Positions 8,198-16,857 are shown, counted from the first letter of the stretch. The stretch is DNA of 64,000 bases from Bacteroidia bacterium (GCA_030426765.1 JAUHXV010000002.1:172345-236344); one strand, 5' to 3'. Numbers and translations are program-made. Notes: generated by a model not told the origin, from the sequence alone.

Positions 8198-8503
8198 TTA
8201 TTTTTTTATTGTTTTATAATATTGAATTTTTTGCTCAGCCATAATCATGACATTTTCAGAACAATTATTTTCATACATTTTTTTCGCAATTACATGACTG
8301 AAATATTCTTCCCTAACCAATTTTTGATTGATGTTTAAAGCGATAGAGAGCTTTTTGATTCGTTTCACATCAAATTCTCTAATACCATTCTCAATTTTGC
8401 TCAAGTTTGCTGAATCTAGGTCTAAAGAAGCAGCCAATTGAGTAAGCGTAAGACCTTTTGCAGTCCTGTGCCTCCTAATAAACTCACCGAATGTTTCTTT
8501 CAT
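8198..8503 (-). CDS. XRE-family regulator, probable RM controller protein
   Basis: 101 residues. An HTH of the Cro/C1 (XRE) type spans about residues 7-60, with the typical GLTLTQLAASLDLDSANLSKIE core. Size and position, between restriction and modification genes and 2 bases upstream of the methyltransferase, fit a controller (C) protein that times expression of the two enzymes. Two small palindromes and a -7 box lie directly upstream (8505-8530), as expected for autoregulation. The last 40 residues are helical and rich in Lys and Asn. Confidence 0.85.
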   Translation of the reverse strand: MKETFGEFIRRHRTAKGLTLTQLAASLDLDSANLSKIENGIREFDVKRIKKLSIALNINQKLVREEYFSHVIAKKMYENNCSENVMIMAEQKIQYYKTIKK

Positions 8504-8504
8504 T

Positions 8505-8528
8505 TGACTTGTCAGTATTTGACAAATA
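8505..8528 (-). promoter_or_regulatory. candidate controller-protein operator (two palindromes)
   Basis: TGACTTGTCA (8505-8514, stem TGAC/GTCA) and TATTTGACAAATA (8516-8528, stem TATTTG/CAAATA) lie one base apart just before the XRE start codon. Such paired sites are typical for C-protein binding. Confidence 0.55.
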
Positions 8529-8530
8529 TA
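8523..8530 (-). promoter_or_regulatory. TATATTTG -7 promoter box for XRE-methyltransferase
   Basis: On the minus strand it reads TATATTTG, an exact fit to the Bacteroidota TAnnTTTG -7 element. It overlaps the right palindrome of the putative operator. No TTG -33 element is visible at the usual distance, which would fit an activator-dependent promoter. Confidence 0.5.
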
Positions 8531-8596
8531 TAGGAATAAAACTTAATTTAAAAGCCCTAGCCAATATTTTAAATAAATAATTAATACATGCAAAAA

Positions 8597-9496
8597 CTAG
8601 TAGTCTCCCACTAGTTTAATTGAGCTAGTAATTCCGCTTTCAAATTTAAATCTGAAACCTACAGAATGCGAGTTTATTTTAACCACAACAGAGTCGTTGC
8701 CTCGTTTTATAATTTCTATATTTCTTGCCCCAGTTATTTTAGGAGTACTTATGAAATCTACTGATTCATTTCCACTGGAGTATGAAGCATGAAATAATTT
8801 TTTATCAGAATCTAAAATGAGATTGCAAGCATTCTCCAATTGAGAAGTGCTTAGTTCTTGTAGAATATTGTAAAGATTATCCCTTAGTTTTTGCAAGAAT
8901 TTATCACGTTGTGAATTAGCATTTTTATAGTTTGAATCCGAAAACCTAGCTTTACTTTTTCCATTTTGGACAGCATGATTATTTATCTGTTTTTTTGCAA
9001 CCGCTATTGATTTGTGGTTTGTTTTTAGTATTGAATTTAGGAAATCAAGTTGCTCGGTTTCCATCTTTTGATTGAAGATTTGTTGTTCAGTGGAAGCCAA
9101 AAAGTATTCTTGTAATAAGCTCTTTGCACCCATGTTTTTCGATAACACAGTGCTTTTAGTTTTCCAGCATTTTAATGAAAATCCAATCTTCGACCCATCC
9201 TGAGTGTTTACAACTAGATCATCAGTGTTTTGTATTCCAATTGCTCCTGAACTATTGCCAATATCATTAATACTCGTGATGTCATCCTGTACAAGGTTTA
9301 GAATTCTATCACCTGTTAGTTTTCCGATCTTTTCTAGTGAAGCTAGCTCAGTGGAATTGAAGCACCCTTTGTGTATATTAAGGAGTTGTAGGTTATTCAA
9401 AGGCGAAATACATTGTGAGCCAGGAACCTTGTGTTCTAGATATTTACAAGTAAAGTATTGATGTAGTTTTCCAGCTGAATCCGATTTATTTGGCAT
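8597..9496 (-). CDS. putative type II restriction endonuclease
   Basis: 299 residues, first gene of the leftward island operon. I do not recognise the nuclease family. A plausible PD-(D/E)xK-type core is Asp92/Asp93 in NTDDLVV followed by the strand KIGFSLKC with Lys109, then a basic segment and NMGAKSLLQEYF, an arrangement seen in several restriction enzymes. The C-terminal half is Lys/Asn-rich. Position before a controller protein and an M.HaeIII-like methyltransferase is the main argument; if right, it should cut at GGCC. It could instead be an unrelated island gene. Confidence 0.65.
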   Translation of the reverse strand: MPNKSDSAGKLHQYFTCKYLEHKVPGSQCISPLNNLQLLNIHKGCFNSTELASLEKIGKLTGDRILNLVQDDITSINDIGNSSGAIGIQNTDDLVVNTQDGSKIGFSLKCWKTKSTVLSKNMGAKSLLQEYFLASTEQQIFNQKMETEQLDFLNSILKTNHKSIAVAKKQINNHAVQNGKSKARFSDSNYKNANSQRDKFLQKLRDNLYNILQELSTSQLENACNLILDSDKKLFHASYSSGNESVDFISTPKITGARNIEIIKRGNDSVVVKINSHSVGFRFKFESGITSSIKLVGDY

Positions 9497-9869
9497 CTGT
9501 TATGGTGTTTTGGTTTGTAAGAATATTTTAATACAAATTCAGTGCCATTGTATTTTATATGCTCATCAGCTAGCATGCAACACTACTGGATATTGAAATC
9601 TTTTCGAGAAGAATGTTTTAGAGGAACTCGATAACTCAAGTTAATTACTCCCGTATTTATGAATGTTTAATTGATGACCGAATTAAACTATTTATTCAAT
9701 ATTTGACCTGAAATTGCAGCACCTTTCCACTATTTGTGCTTGAAGACGTTTGGAGTCTTATCATATGATGAGAAGTGTCATCAGAAATCGAAATCGAGTA
9801 CCCCACTCCCAAAATGTCGCTTTTCTTCAATCCCACACATAGCCGGGACTCTACTTTTGCTGTCGATAT
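9497..9869. other. divergent intergenic gap of 373 bases
   Basis: The left part to about 9690 is A/T-rich like the island; the composition then shifts to that of the rest of the window. A minus-strand frame ending at 9696 (residues such as GLKKSDILGVGYSISISDD) reads unusually like protein for ~55 codons and may be a gene remnant, but continues only as antisense of the DUF1330 gene. No repeats of the 7/8-base kind are present. Promoters for both flanking genes must lie here; I cannot point to clear boxes. Confidence 0.5.
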
Positions 9870-10148
9870 ATGAGCAGCTATTGCGTTTTTGATTTTAAAA
9901 GAGTGCTGGATGGGCAGAAGGCCGATACCTACCACCATCAGGTGCTGCCGTCTCTGGATGCGTTCGGGGGCAGGTATCTGGTGTTCGGTGGGAAGACGCT
10001 GCGGCTGCATGGTGAACAGACCCCCGGCATGCCGGTCATCCTGGAGTTTCCGAACACCGAACGGGCCAAGGCATGGTTTGAAAGCGAACCCCACACCCTG
10101 CGCAATGAAGCGTATGAATACGAATGCTATTTGTTTGAAGGATTCTAA
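9870..10148 (+). CDS. DUF1330 family protein
   Basis: 92 residues, the full length of the family. The DUF1330 pattern is clear: an early YHHQVLPSLDAFGGRYLVFGG stretch (read from residue 21, in two parts), then VILEFPNTERAKAWFESE. Members adopt a small ferredoxin-like alpha/beta fold of the dimeric alpha-beta barrel type; no enzymatic role is firmly known. It is followed after 11 bases by a cytochrome c gene in the same direction. Confidence 0.85.
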   Translation: MSSYCVFDFKRVLDGQKADTYHHQVLPSLDAFGGRYLVFGGKTLRLHGEQTPGMPVILEFPNTERAKAWFESEPHTLRNEAYEYECYLFEGF

Positions 10149-10159
10149 AATTTTTACTC

Positions 10160-10726
10160 ATGACAAAACAACTTTTTATCCTGGCGTGCACCCTGCTGGT
10201 AATGGGATGCAACAAGCCCGAAAACAACTATGTGGTGACAGAGGAAACGTCACCTGAGGAGGCAATCCAAAGAGGCAAATACCTGGTTGAAGTGATCGGG
10301 TGCAGCGACTGCCACTCCCCGAAAGTCTTTGGCGAATACGGTCCGACCCCAGATCCCGCCCGACTCCTCAGCGGACACCCCGCAGACCTCCCTATCGGAA
10401 CGATCAACAAAGAAGTGCTCCAGGAATGGGCATTGTTTGGACCGCACAATACCGCTGCTGCCGGACTCTGGGGCGTATCCTTTGCTGCCAACCTGACGCC
10501 TGACCCCACCGGGATCGGAAGCTGGACTTTCGAGCAGTTTCAGACCGCTATGACCAAGGGCAAGTTTAAAGGAATTGAACAAGCACGCACTCTGCTACCT
10601 CCCATGCCGTGGCCCAATTACGCTCGGATGACAAGGGAAGATCTGGAGGCCGTCTACGCCTACCTGATGTCGATTCCCCCGGTCAAAAATATTGTGCCAA
10701 CCGCCATAGCACCTGATGCACTTTAA
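10160..10726 (+). CDS. lipoprotein c-type cytochrome
   Basis: 188 residues. The signal peptide ends in the lipobox VMGC (Cys17), so the protein is probably anchored to a membrane facing the periplasm. One haem-binding motif, CSDCH (Cys48, Cys51, His52), opens the cytochrome c domain; a Met in LLPPMPW is the likely sixth haem ligand. The domain type resembles the small cytochromes that pass electrons for periplasmic dehydrogenases. It is preceded by DUF1330 and followed by an AraC regulator in the same direction, probably one operon. Confidence 0.88.
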   Translation: MTKQLFILACTLLVMGCNKPENNYVVTEETSPEEAIQRGKYLVEVIGCSDCHSPKVFGEYGPTPDPARLLSGHPADLPIGTINKEVLQEWALFGPHNTAAAGLWGVSFAANLTPDPTGIGSWTFEQFQTAMTKGKFKGIEQARTLLPPMPWPNYARMTREDLEAVYAYLMSIPPVKNIVPTAIAPDAL

Positions 10727-10760
10727 GCTTAATTTTACCTAACGAAACACGCCGATTGAC

Positions 10761-11543
10761 ATGGATATTCGCTACAGGGAATTTGCACCTTCTCCCGCGC
10801 TGGCCAGCGTGATAGACCGGATTTGGGTTTCTGAGACTGAGGGCAATGCGGACGAACTCACGCCGGTGCAAACCTGCCTGCCACTGGGCATGATCGAGTG
10901 GATCATTCAGATCAAAGGCGGACCGATCATTGGGTGTAATGACGGAAACATTATCAGGTATCCAACGAATTATTTTATCGGCCTCATGACAACGTTTGCC
11001 AGCTGGCAGATGTATGGACAAAGCAAGGTGATCGGTATACGAATGAAGCCTGAAGGTGCGATTCGATTGCTTGGACAACCGCTTGCCGAACTCTCCGGCT
11101 GTTCAGTTGATGCAGAAAATTTCATCCATAAAAAAGAGCTGTCGATTTTAGACCGCCTGATGGAAATGGAAAATACAACCAGTCAGATCGGCTTGCTCGA
11201 AGCCTTTATGCACCATCATCTGATGGCAAAGACAGGGAAGGACAATTACTTCACGGATGTATTTGCAAACCTACGGTTGATAAACAGTTCGTTCAGTTCA
11301 AAGGAAATCGCCAATCAGTTTTTTCTATCCGAGAGACAGATGCAAAGGCTCTATAAAGATCAGCTGGGTGTAAGCCCTAAAACCTACGAACGGATTCTGC
11401 GGTTTAGTCGAGCTGTCGAGAAGATTCGCAAAAAAGAGAAACCCAACTGGTCGAGCCTCGCGTACCAGTTGGGTTACTCCGATCAAGCTCACCTGATCCG
11501 CGAGTTTAAATCGTATTCCGGGATGACGCCTTCCCTATTCTAA
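10761..11543 (+). CDS. AraC family transcriptional regulator
   Basis: 260 residues. The C-terminal ~100 residues hold the two HTH motifs of AraC/XylS regulators: FSSKEIANQFFLSERQMQRL and the second helix pair ending in YSDQAHLIREFKSYSGMTP. The N-terminal ~150 residues resemble the DUF6597 ligand-sensing domain common in Bacteroidota AraC proteins, with the FIGLMTTFASWQ and IGIRMKPEGA segments. It lies 34 bases after the cytochrome gene and 114 bases before the HExxH protein gene; a local control function is likely. Confidence 0.88.
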   Translation: MDIRYREFAPSPALASVIDRIWVSETEGNADELTPVQTCLPLGMIEWIIQIKGGPIIGCNDGNIIRYPTNYFIGLMTTFASWQMYGQSKVIGIRMKPEGAIRLLGQPLAELSGCSVDAENFIHKKELSILDRLMEMENTTSQIGLLEAFMHHHLMAKTGKDNYFTDVFANLRLINSSFSSKEIANQFFLSERQMQRLYKDQLGVSPKTYERILRFSRAVEKIRKKEKPNWSSLAYQLGYSDQAHLIREFKSYSGMTPSLF

Positions 11544-11657
11544 AATTTAATGGGCCATCACTAAATCGAATTGACATTTTGTCGATGGGACACAGGTATG
11601 TCCCATCCGGAGGCAGATGTTCTTTTTAAAAATCAAATATCTAAACCCACAAATAAA

Positions 11658-13019
11658 ATGAAGCAGAGTATTGCTTTTACCATACTACTTTCCCTGACAT
11701 TCGGTTTGCGAGGACAGGATTCGAATATCTACACTCTGAAACTTTCCTACCCTGTACTGGACCTTCCTCAGAATACAGATAGGGGATATTACTATCCCTC
11801 CATGATGCAGTCGGTTGCTCTGTCAGGTGACCTTTATGATGTCAGTTTCTGGGGGATCCATGCCCTGGGCAAGACGGTTTTACCTAACCGCAAAGGAACA
11901 AAGTTTGGTTCGTTGAGTCAGGATGCTGCCACCTACCTAATGGGGCTCGCATTCGCAAAATATGGCAGCCAACTGCCCATTCCGCTGGGCGTGTTTACGC
12001 ATGAAGAATTTCACCGTTCCGTCCTGCGTGCCAATGGATATTCATCTATTAACGGGAACTGGACTTTTAATCGATGGGATGGTACGGTGTATGGGGTGAC
12101 GGATGAAGCACTAACGGCACTGAAAGCTGAGGATGTCAACGGCTTGTTGTATTCGTATGTAAGTGGTGTGCAGTCAGAAACCTATCTCACGCAAGTCAAT
12201 GTGATGCAGGATTTTTATTACAAGCGCACATTTTATAAGGCACCGCTGTATTTGTACAATGCCTATTACGTGTGGGACTATTTTAAGTTTGCCACCAGTG
12301 CCTCCAGTGATTCTGTCAAGGTAGATGCGACACCTCATGAAAGCGCTGATCCTTTTTATCGCGATTATGCGGGCAATGATCTTACAGCGTGGATATATGA
12401 TATGTATAGCCCGGACTCTGCATACACCAACCGGGATTTGTTTCCGGGTGGAGAAGGGGCGAACAGGAGAATAGGATTTAGTGAATTGAATGCAGATGGA
12501 CAGGATTTTTTAGAAAATCAAAAGAAACTGTCACTGCTGAACTTTATTAATCCGGCCATCTTTTTTGTCAATCGTATACATATCGGTGAACGATTTTGTT
12601 TTCTTCCTTTTATGCAATACCACCCCACCCATTTTGGAAATGACATCGCTCTTGTGGTACCATTTATAACAGGTGGATTGCAACAGAATATTGCCCTTCA
12701 TCGATACAGGAATCAACAGAAAAGTTTCTTTGGCGTCCAATACGGCGTTTCAGACTTGAATTTGTTTGCTGACAAAAATTTGTTGCTCAGCGCTCAGGTG
12801 TTAGTCTGGAGTCAGCCTGAAGATCAAAGTTTTTTTGACACAAAAGGACAGTTAGGAGGGAATGTGGAAGTGCAGGCGGACTATCATCTGGATAATCACT
12901 TTTCTTTCAGTCTCGCTTTGGGCTTTAAAACCGATGGCTGGTTGATCGCCAATCCCTATCTGAAGGAAACGTTTTCATTGCGAGCAGGTATAGGATACAA
13001 TCTCGTGCAGTATCGGTAA
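11658..13019 (+). CDS. envelope protein with HExxH motif, probable beta barrel
   Basis: 453 residues from the ATG at 11658, chosen because it opens a signal peptide (MKQSIAFTILLSLTFGLRGQ). I do not recognise the family. At His115-Glu116-Glu117-Phe118-His119 (in VFTHEEFHRSV) there is a zincin-type HExxH motif inside a hydrophobic stretch, suggesting a metallopeptidase-like site. The second half has alternating aromatic/polar strands (for example KSFFGVQYGVSDLNLF and FSFSLALGFKTDG) and ends in a Tyr/Arg strand, consistent with an outer-membrane barrel. A barrel carrying an HExxH site would be unusual; the motif could also be chance. Confidence 0.65.
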   Translation: MKQSIAFTILLSLTFGLRGQDSNIYTLKLSYPVLDLPQNTDRGYYYPSMMQSVALSGDLYDVSFWGIHALGKTVLPNRKGTKFGSLSQDAATYLMGLAFAKYGSQLPIPLGVFTHEEFHRSVLRANGYSSINGNWTFNRWDGTVYGVTDEALTALKAEDVNGLLYSYVSGVQSETYLTQVNVMQDFYYKRTFYKAPLYLYNAYYVWDYFKFATSASSDSVKVDATPHESADPFYRDYAGNDLTAWIYDMYSPDSAYTNRDLFPGGEGANRRIGFSELNADGQDFLENQKKLSLLNFINPAIFFVNRIHIGERFCFLPFMQYHPTHFGNDIALVVPFITGGLQQNIALHRYRNQQKSFFGVQYGVSDLNLFADKNLLLSAQVLVWSQPEDQSFFDTKGQLGGNVEVQADYHLDNHFSFSLALGFKTDGWLIANPYLKETFSLRAGIGYNLVQYR

Positions 13020-13123
13020 AACTTTGAGGCCGAACCTGATCATGACTCGATCGTCAGGAAGGGCTAAAGCAGTGGCAAACGTGTCAATTCTATTCCGGAT
13101 GCAGCCAGAATTCTTTGCCTGTT

Positions 13124-13717
13124 TTAGAAAATATATTCCACGACCAATTCAAACGCCACATCTCCTCCCTCATCCAGAGTGAGGCTTTGAGGAAAGTGGT
13201 TGCCATCTGAATACGGGATATATTCCAGGCTACCCATATACTCCAGGTTGCCATACCAGGCCTCGAAGTCAAACAAGGTGATTTTGTAAGTGTCGGTCGG
13301 ATGCAACATATCGATATGGTAGAGTGGCGCCGGCTTAAATTCGTGTGGTAGGGAAGGGTCAGCATTCCAGATATAATGCGGATGCTCATAAAACTTCACT
13401 CCATTGCGTTCAATCAGGATATTGATATCCGGGGCGCTTTCCCACCCTTGATCCAAATCCCAGGGCTCTCCATTATTCGTTAAGGGTATCCGGGTAACAC
13501 GGATTTTAGTGATCCGGATTTTGGCAGGTACCTTCTGACTGCCGCAATCCACTCCGGTATATCCGTCCGGGCAGTTGCATTTCCCATTGGCACAGACACC
13601 ATCGTTCAGGCAGACGAGCGTTTCACAAAGATCCACAGGGTCTCCTTGATGGCAGGAGGTAAAAAAGGGGAGTGCAAACAGGCACAGGTAGAGTGCTATT
13701 TGAGGAAGTTTTTTCAT
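13124..13717 (-). CDS. EGF-like lipoprotein
   Basis: 197 residues. The lipobox FTSC places the lipid on Cys22. Residues 31-58 form an EGF-like domain with six cysteines (31, 36, 42, 47, 49, 58) and the typical CNCPDGYTGVDC end. The remaining ~135 residues are a beta-rich domain rich in Tyr, Trp and His, containing ITLFDFEAWYGNLEYMGSLE; I do not recognise it. EGF-plus-unknown lipoproteins are frequent surface or periplasmic proteins in Bacteroidota. It is transcribed toward the HExxH protein gene. Confidence 0.78.
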   Translation of the reverse strand: MKKLPQIALYLCLFALPFFTSCHQGDPVDLCETLVCLNDGVCANGKCNCPDGYTGVDCGSQKVPAKIRITKIRVTRIPLTNNGEPWDLDQGWESAPDINILIERNGVKFYEHPHYIWNADPSLPHEFKPAPLYHIDMLHPTDTYKITLFDFEAWYGNLEYMGSLEYIPYSDGNHFPQSLTLDEGGDVAFELVVEYIF

Positions 13718-14031
13718 AGCCGTCGGATTAGGGTCAGCGAATTCTTATCCTAAGATATTCCAAATAGCCATCGCTTTATCCTCCGGCCTCAAATATATTT
13801 TTTACTGATTTGATGTTCTATCGGAACAGTCTTCTTCAAATGGTTTACGAGGTCATTTACCCCACCCCGAGGAGATACTCCTGCATATTCTTCTCCCGAC
13901 CGAGATTTATATTTATAAACAGAAAAATTATATCATTTTAACGCACTCAGAATAGGATAGGTCACGTAAAGAGTTGACCGGAATTTAATGTCAGAACCAG
14001 GAAATTTTTATTTTGGGAAAAACTTATCCAT
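13718..14031. other. 314-base gap holding a duplicated gene end
   Basis: The only structure I see is the ~50-base relative of the 3' end of the TPR/HTH regulator gene (13857-13908). The remainder is A/T-rich sequence without repeats. Confidence 0.5.
13857..13908 (-). pseudogene. 3' remnant of a second TPR/HTH regulator gene
   Basis: Read on the minus strand, the last codons give NLGREKNMQEYLLGVG followed by TAA. The regulator at 14900-16741 ends in NMQEYLLGVG with its own stop. The two DNA stretches (13856-13906 and 14899-14949) agree at roughly four bases in five over about 50 bases. Upstream of that the frame soon becomes A/T-rich and unlike the regulator. This looks like the surviving end of a paralogue, with the A/T-rich gene 14032-14850 lying between the two ends. 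Confidence 0.65.
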
Positions 14032-14850
14032 ATGCCCCATGATGACCAACGAAATCCTCAGTTGAATGAGGGTCAGCATTCTACGAATAGCTCTGTGGCG
14101 AATTCAGGAACTTTCAGTCTTGCAGAATATTCTGATGACAGACCAGATATTAGTGCTATGACCTCTGAGGAAGTGACCAGATTAATGTCATTTGTTCAAA
14201 AGGAGCGTCTTCACTTACTTGGAAAACTTAAAAACAATTTCACCTACCACTTCCTATTTATTTTTTTGGGTATCAGTGTGTTGGTCAATTATGAAGCGGC
14301 TCAGGTGCTACTGGATAAATGGCTTCCCGCAGATTACGACACAATAACACCGGTCATTCCGTTTCTATTGATATTTCAATTTGTATCTTTTGGCTACTTA
14401 ATGGGTCTCTATATACGAAACTCAAGAGTCGTTAAATGGCTTGTCCATGAAACGACAAAGAATATAGACTATACCAAAACAGAAATCAATAAAAGAGATA
14501 TCAGAAACCTATCTCGAACCCATACTTTTTTAGAACCGTTCTATGATGAAAAGATTTTTGCAAACGGTAAAATACTGTACTTTCTATACTATGTTTCAAT
14601 AGGTAGTTTTTTTCTTGTAAATCATTTCATCGTATACGAATTCATTACTTTATTTGACTTAGGAAGTAACTTGGCAAAAGGGTTATATATAACTGTGTTT
14701 GTCCTTATTTCAATTTTTCAATACCATTTTTATTTCTCGTTTAGCAACGTAAAAGCAATTAAACTGTTTGTAGGTTCTGTGTTTATAATCAATCTTGCGA
14801 TGTGTATTGCATTTATACTTAAGGGTTCTCTTTTAAAACTTGTGATCTAA
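14032..14850 (+). CDS. A/T-rich multi-pass membrane protein of unknown family
   Basis: 272 residues. A hydrophilic N-terminus of ~70 residues is followed by hydrophobic segments at about 75-95, 112-132, 183-203, 213-240 and 248-268. No family is recognised. The codon use and base composition (many A/T-ending codons) differ from its neighbours, and the gene lies between two copies of the 3' end of a TPR/HTH regulator gene, so it is likely an acquired or inserted gene. The ATG is the only plausible start. Confidence 0.65.
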   Translation: MPHDDQRNPQLNEGQHSTNSSVANSGTFSLAEYSDDRPDISAMTSEEVTRLMSFVQKERLHLLGKLKNNFTYHFLFIFLGISVLVNYEAAQVLLDKWLPADYDTITPVIPFLLIFQFVSFGYLMGLYIRNSRVVKWLVHETTKNIDYTKTEINKRDIRNLSRTHTFLEPFYDEKIFANGKILYFLYYVSIGSFFLVNHFIVYEFITLFDLGSNLAKGLYITVFVLISIFQYHFYFSFSNVKAIKLFVGSVFIINLAMCIAFILKGSLLKLVI

Positions 14851-14899
14851 AAAATTTAGAGGTTTGCAAATTAGAAAACTTAATGCGTAGTTCTGAACA

Positions 14900-16741
14900 T
14901 CACCCCACCCCCAGCAAATACTCCTGCATATTCTCATCCTGATCCAGATCCAGCTTTTTGCGGAGGCGGTAGCGCGCTTTTTTGACACCGGCGTCACTGA
15001 TGTTGAGTAAGCTACCGATCTCCTTACTGCTCATATTCATCTTGATCATAGACGCCAAACGGAGCTCCCCGGCAGAGAGATTGTACTGGTTGACCATCAG
15101 GTCCACAAAGTTCTGGTGAATCTCTTTGAAGGAGGTGAGAAACTGATCCCAGGTCTCATTGGAGGCAATGTCGTTGGAGATGGTCTTGATCACCTTGTTG
15201 AGCAATAGCGTAGGTTCGTTGCCGATCAGTTTTTTAATCTTTTCCAGAGAGTCTGTGACGGCAGACAGGAAGGAGTTTTTCTGGGCAACGTGAAGCAACT
15301 GGATCGTCAGTTCTTTTTCTTTGTGCTCGAGTCGTTCCTGTAGTTGTGCTTTTTCAAGAGCCACATTCAACAGTTTTTGTTCCTGGATTTCTTTTTCTTT
15401 TCGACGCCTTGATACCTGCTGATAGACGAGCAGACCTCCGATCAGGATCGAACTGATCAAACCGATCAGAATGCGTCCGCGCTTTGCTTTTTCCAATTCA
15501 TTTTTAGCTTTGAGCATTTCGATTTCCTGCTCTTTGCGCCAGGTCTCATATTTTGCTTCGAGAGCCATCATCTCGCGCTGCTTGTCCTCACTGTAGATTG
15601 AGTCCTTAATCGCATTAGAGGTCTGCAGCCATTCGATGGCTTCGGTATCCTTGCCACGCCAATGGTAAGTTTGAAATAAAGTAAATGCTGATAACTCTGC
15701 CAGCTTTTTATTGTCATTTTCTTTTGCACCCGCAAATGACATTTTAGATCGTTCAGCCGCCAGATCATACCGGTCCAATCCTCTATAGGCCAGCGCCAGC
15801 CAGTGATCCACCAAGGCGACGCGATGAAGGTTGCCTTCTTTTGCATAGTAGTCTCTGCAAATATTCAGCACTTCGAGGGCTTTGTCGTATTCCTCGTTTT
15901 GAACAAACAGGACACCAATATTGAGTTCTGTTTTTCGATCTTCGGGAAACTCAATCGCCGAAATCACCTTTTCGCGTTCGTTGTAATAATGGTAAGCTTT
16001 TTCTACATCCCCCCTGATGGCATATTGCGCCATGACATTGTTGTAGTTGGAGATCATCCAGCTGGTATCTTTTCGTTCGATGCTTAGAGCCAGTGCTTTT
16101 TCATATTCAGCCAGCGCTTTCTCTTTGTCCCCCACACGGGCATAGTAGACGCCCATGTACCCATACAGGTTTTGCAGTCCGACTTCATCTTTTGTTTCTT
16201 TCAGCAATTCTGCTCCGGCATCGAGGTTGCGGATGGCTTTATCGAAATCACCCATGCGCGTATAGGCATAGCCCAGTTGAATGAAGGCCTGCGCTTTGGC
16301 GGCTTCGCCATCTTCTTTTGAAGCGAGTTCCACACATCGTTCCATGTACTCAATGCAGGCTTCGTTGTTTCCCTGTTGCAGCAGGATAAATCCTTTTCTG
16401 GAATTGAGCATATAATCCAGTTTCCGGTAGTCGAAACTATCCGCGATCGTCCAGGCCTGATCAATAGCTTTGAAAGCTTTGTCATATTCCTTCTGCGTTT
16501 CGTGTGCTTTGCTGAGGACCAGGTGCGCCATAATTTGATTGCGCACGCTGCCAAGACGCGCTGATTCATCACAGAGGCGTTCCAATTCAGGTAGGAGCGT
16601 TACAGATTGTGTGCGGACTTTTTCATCCAGGATGCGGAGACGTTGTTCTATCTCCGCGATACGCTCTTCGGTTTGTGCCGAAAGCTTGGTAACAAACAAA
16701 AGTGCACACAATAAAGCAAGGAAGAAGGGAAAGTAATTCAT
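14900..16741 (-). CDS. TPR sensor with C-terminal LuxR-like HTH
   Basis: 613 residues. A signal peptide (to about residue 22) is followed by a long TPR array (about 25-390) with repeated units such as AYTRMGDFDKAIRNLDAG and YYARVGDKEKALAEYEKAL. A single transmembrane helix at about 425-445, a coiled coil to about 490 and a C-terminal HTH (SSKEIGSLLNISDAGVKKAR) complete the Bacteroidota-specific layout of membrane-bound TPR regulators. Periplasmic TPRs would sense a signal while the cytoplasmic HTH binds DNA. The last 10 residues recur in a remnant at 13857, so a paralogue once lay next to it. Confidence 0.85.
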   Translation of the reverse strand: MNYFPFFLALLCALLFVTKLSAQTEERIAEIEQRLRILDEKVRTQSVTLLPELERLCDESARLGSVRNQIMAHLVLSKAHETQKEYDKAFKAIDQAWTIADSFDYRKLDYMLNSRKGFILLQQGNNEACIEYMERCVELASKEDGEAAKAQAFIQLGYAYTRMGDFDKAIRNLDAGAELLKETKDEVGLQNLYGYMGVYYARVGDKEKALAEYEKALALSIERKDTSWMISNYNNVMAQYAIRGDVEKAYHYYNEREKVISAIEFPEDRKTELNIGVLFVQNEEYDKALEVLNICRDYYAKEGNLHRVALVDHWLALAYRGLDRYDLAAERSKMSFAGAKENDNKKLAELSAFTLFQTYHWRGKDTEAIEWLQTSNAIKDSIYSEDKQREMMALEAKYETWRKEQEIEMLKAKNELEKAKRGRILIGLISSILIGGLLVYQQVSRRRKEKEIQEQKLLNVALEKAQLQERLEHKEKELTIQLLHVAQKNSFLSAVTDSLEKIKKLIGNEPTLLLNKVIKTISNDIASNETWDQFLTSFKEIHQNFVDLMVNQYNLSAGELRLASMIKMNMSSKEIGSLLNISDAGVKKARYRLRKKLDLDQDENMQEYLLGVG

Positions 16742-16788
16742 GTGAGATCAGTTGTAAGTATAAAAGTACGGAGTAGGAAGGAGTGAGT

Positions 16789-16820
16789 ATCTCCTTCGCT
16801 GAAGCTCCGGCGATTAAAGG
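16789..16820 (+). repeat. 30-base dispersed element, copy 1
   Basis: ATCTCCTTCGCTGAAGCTCC followed by GGCGATTAAAGG; includes the small hairpin CTTC-GCT-GAAG. A near-identical copy is at 19211-19241 and weaker ones at 28019 and 28224. Confidence 0.7.
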
Positions 16821-16857
16821 GTGAGTAGTGAGTGTTACAATGTTCATTGTTTTGGTT

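Noticed and set aside
9696..10094. 132-codon minus-strand frame
   Set aside because: Most of it is antisense to the well-supported DUF1330 gene; only the last ~55 codons look protein-like, too little to call a gene.
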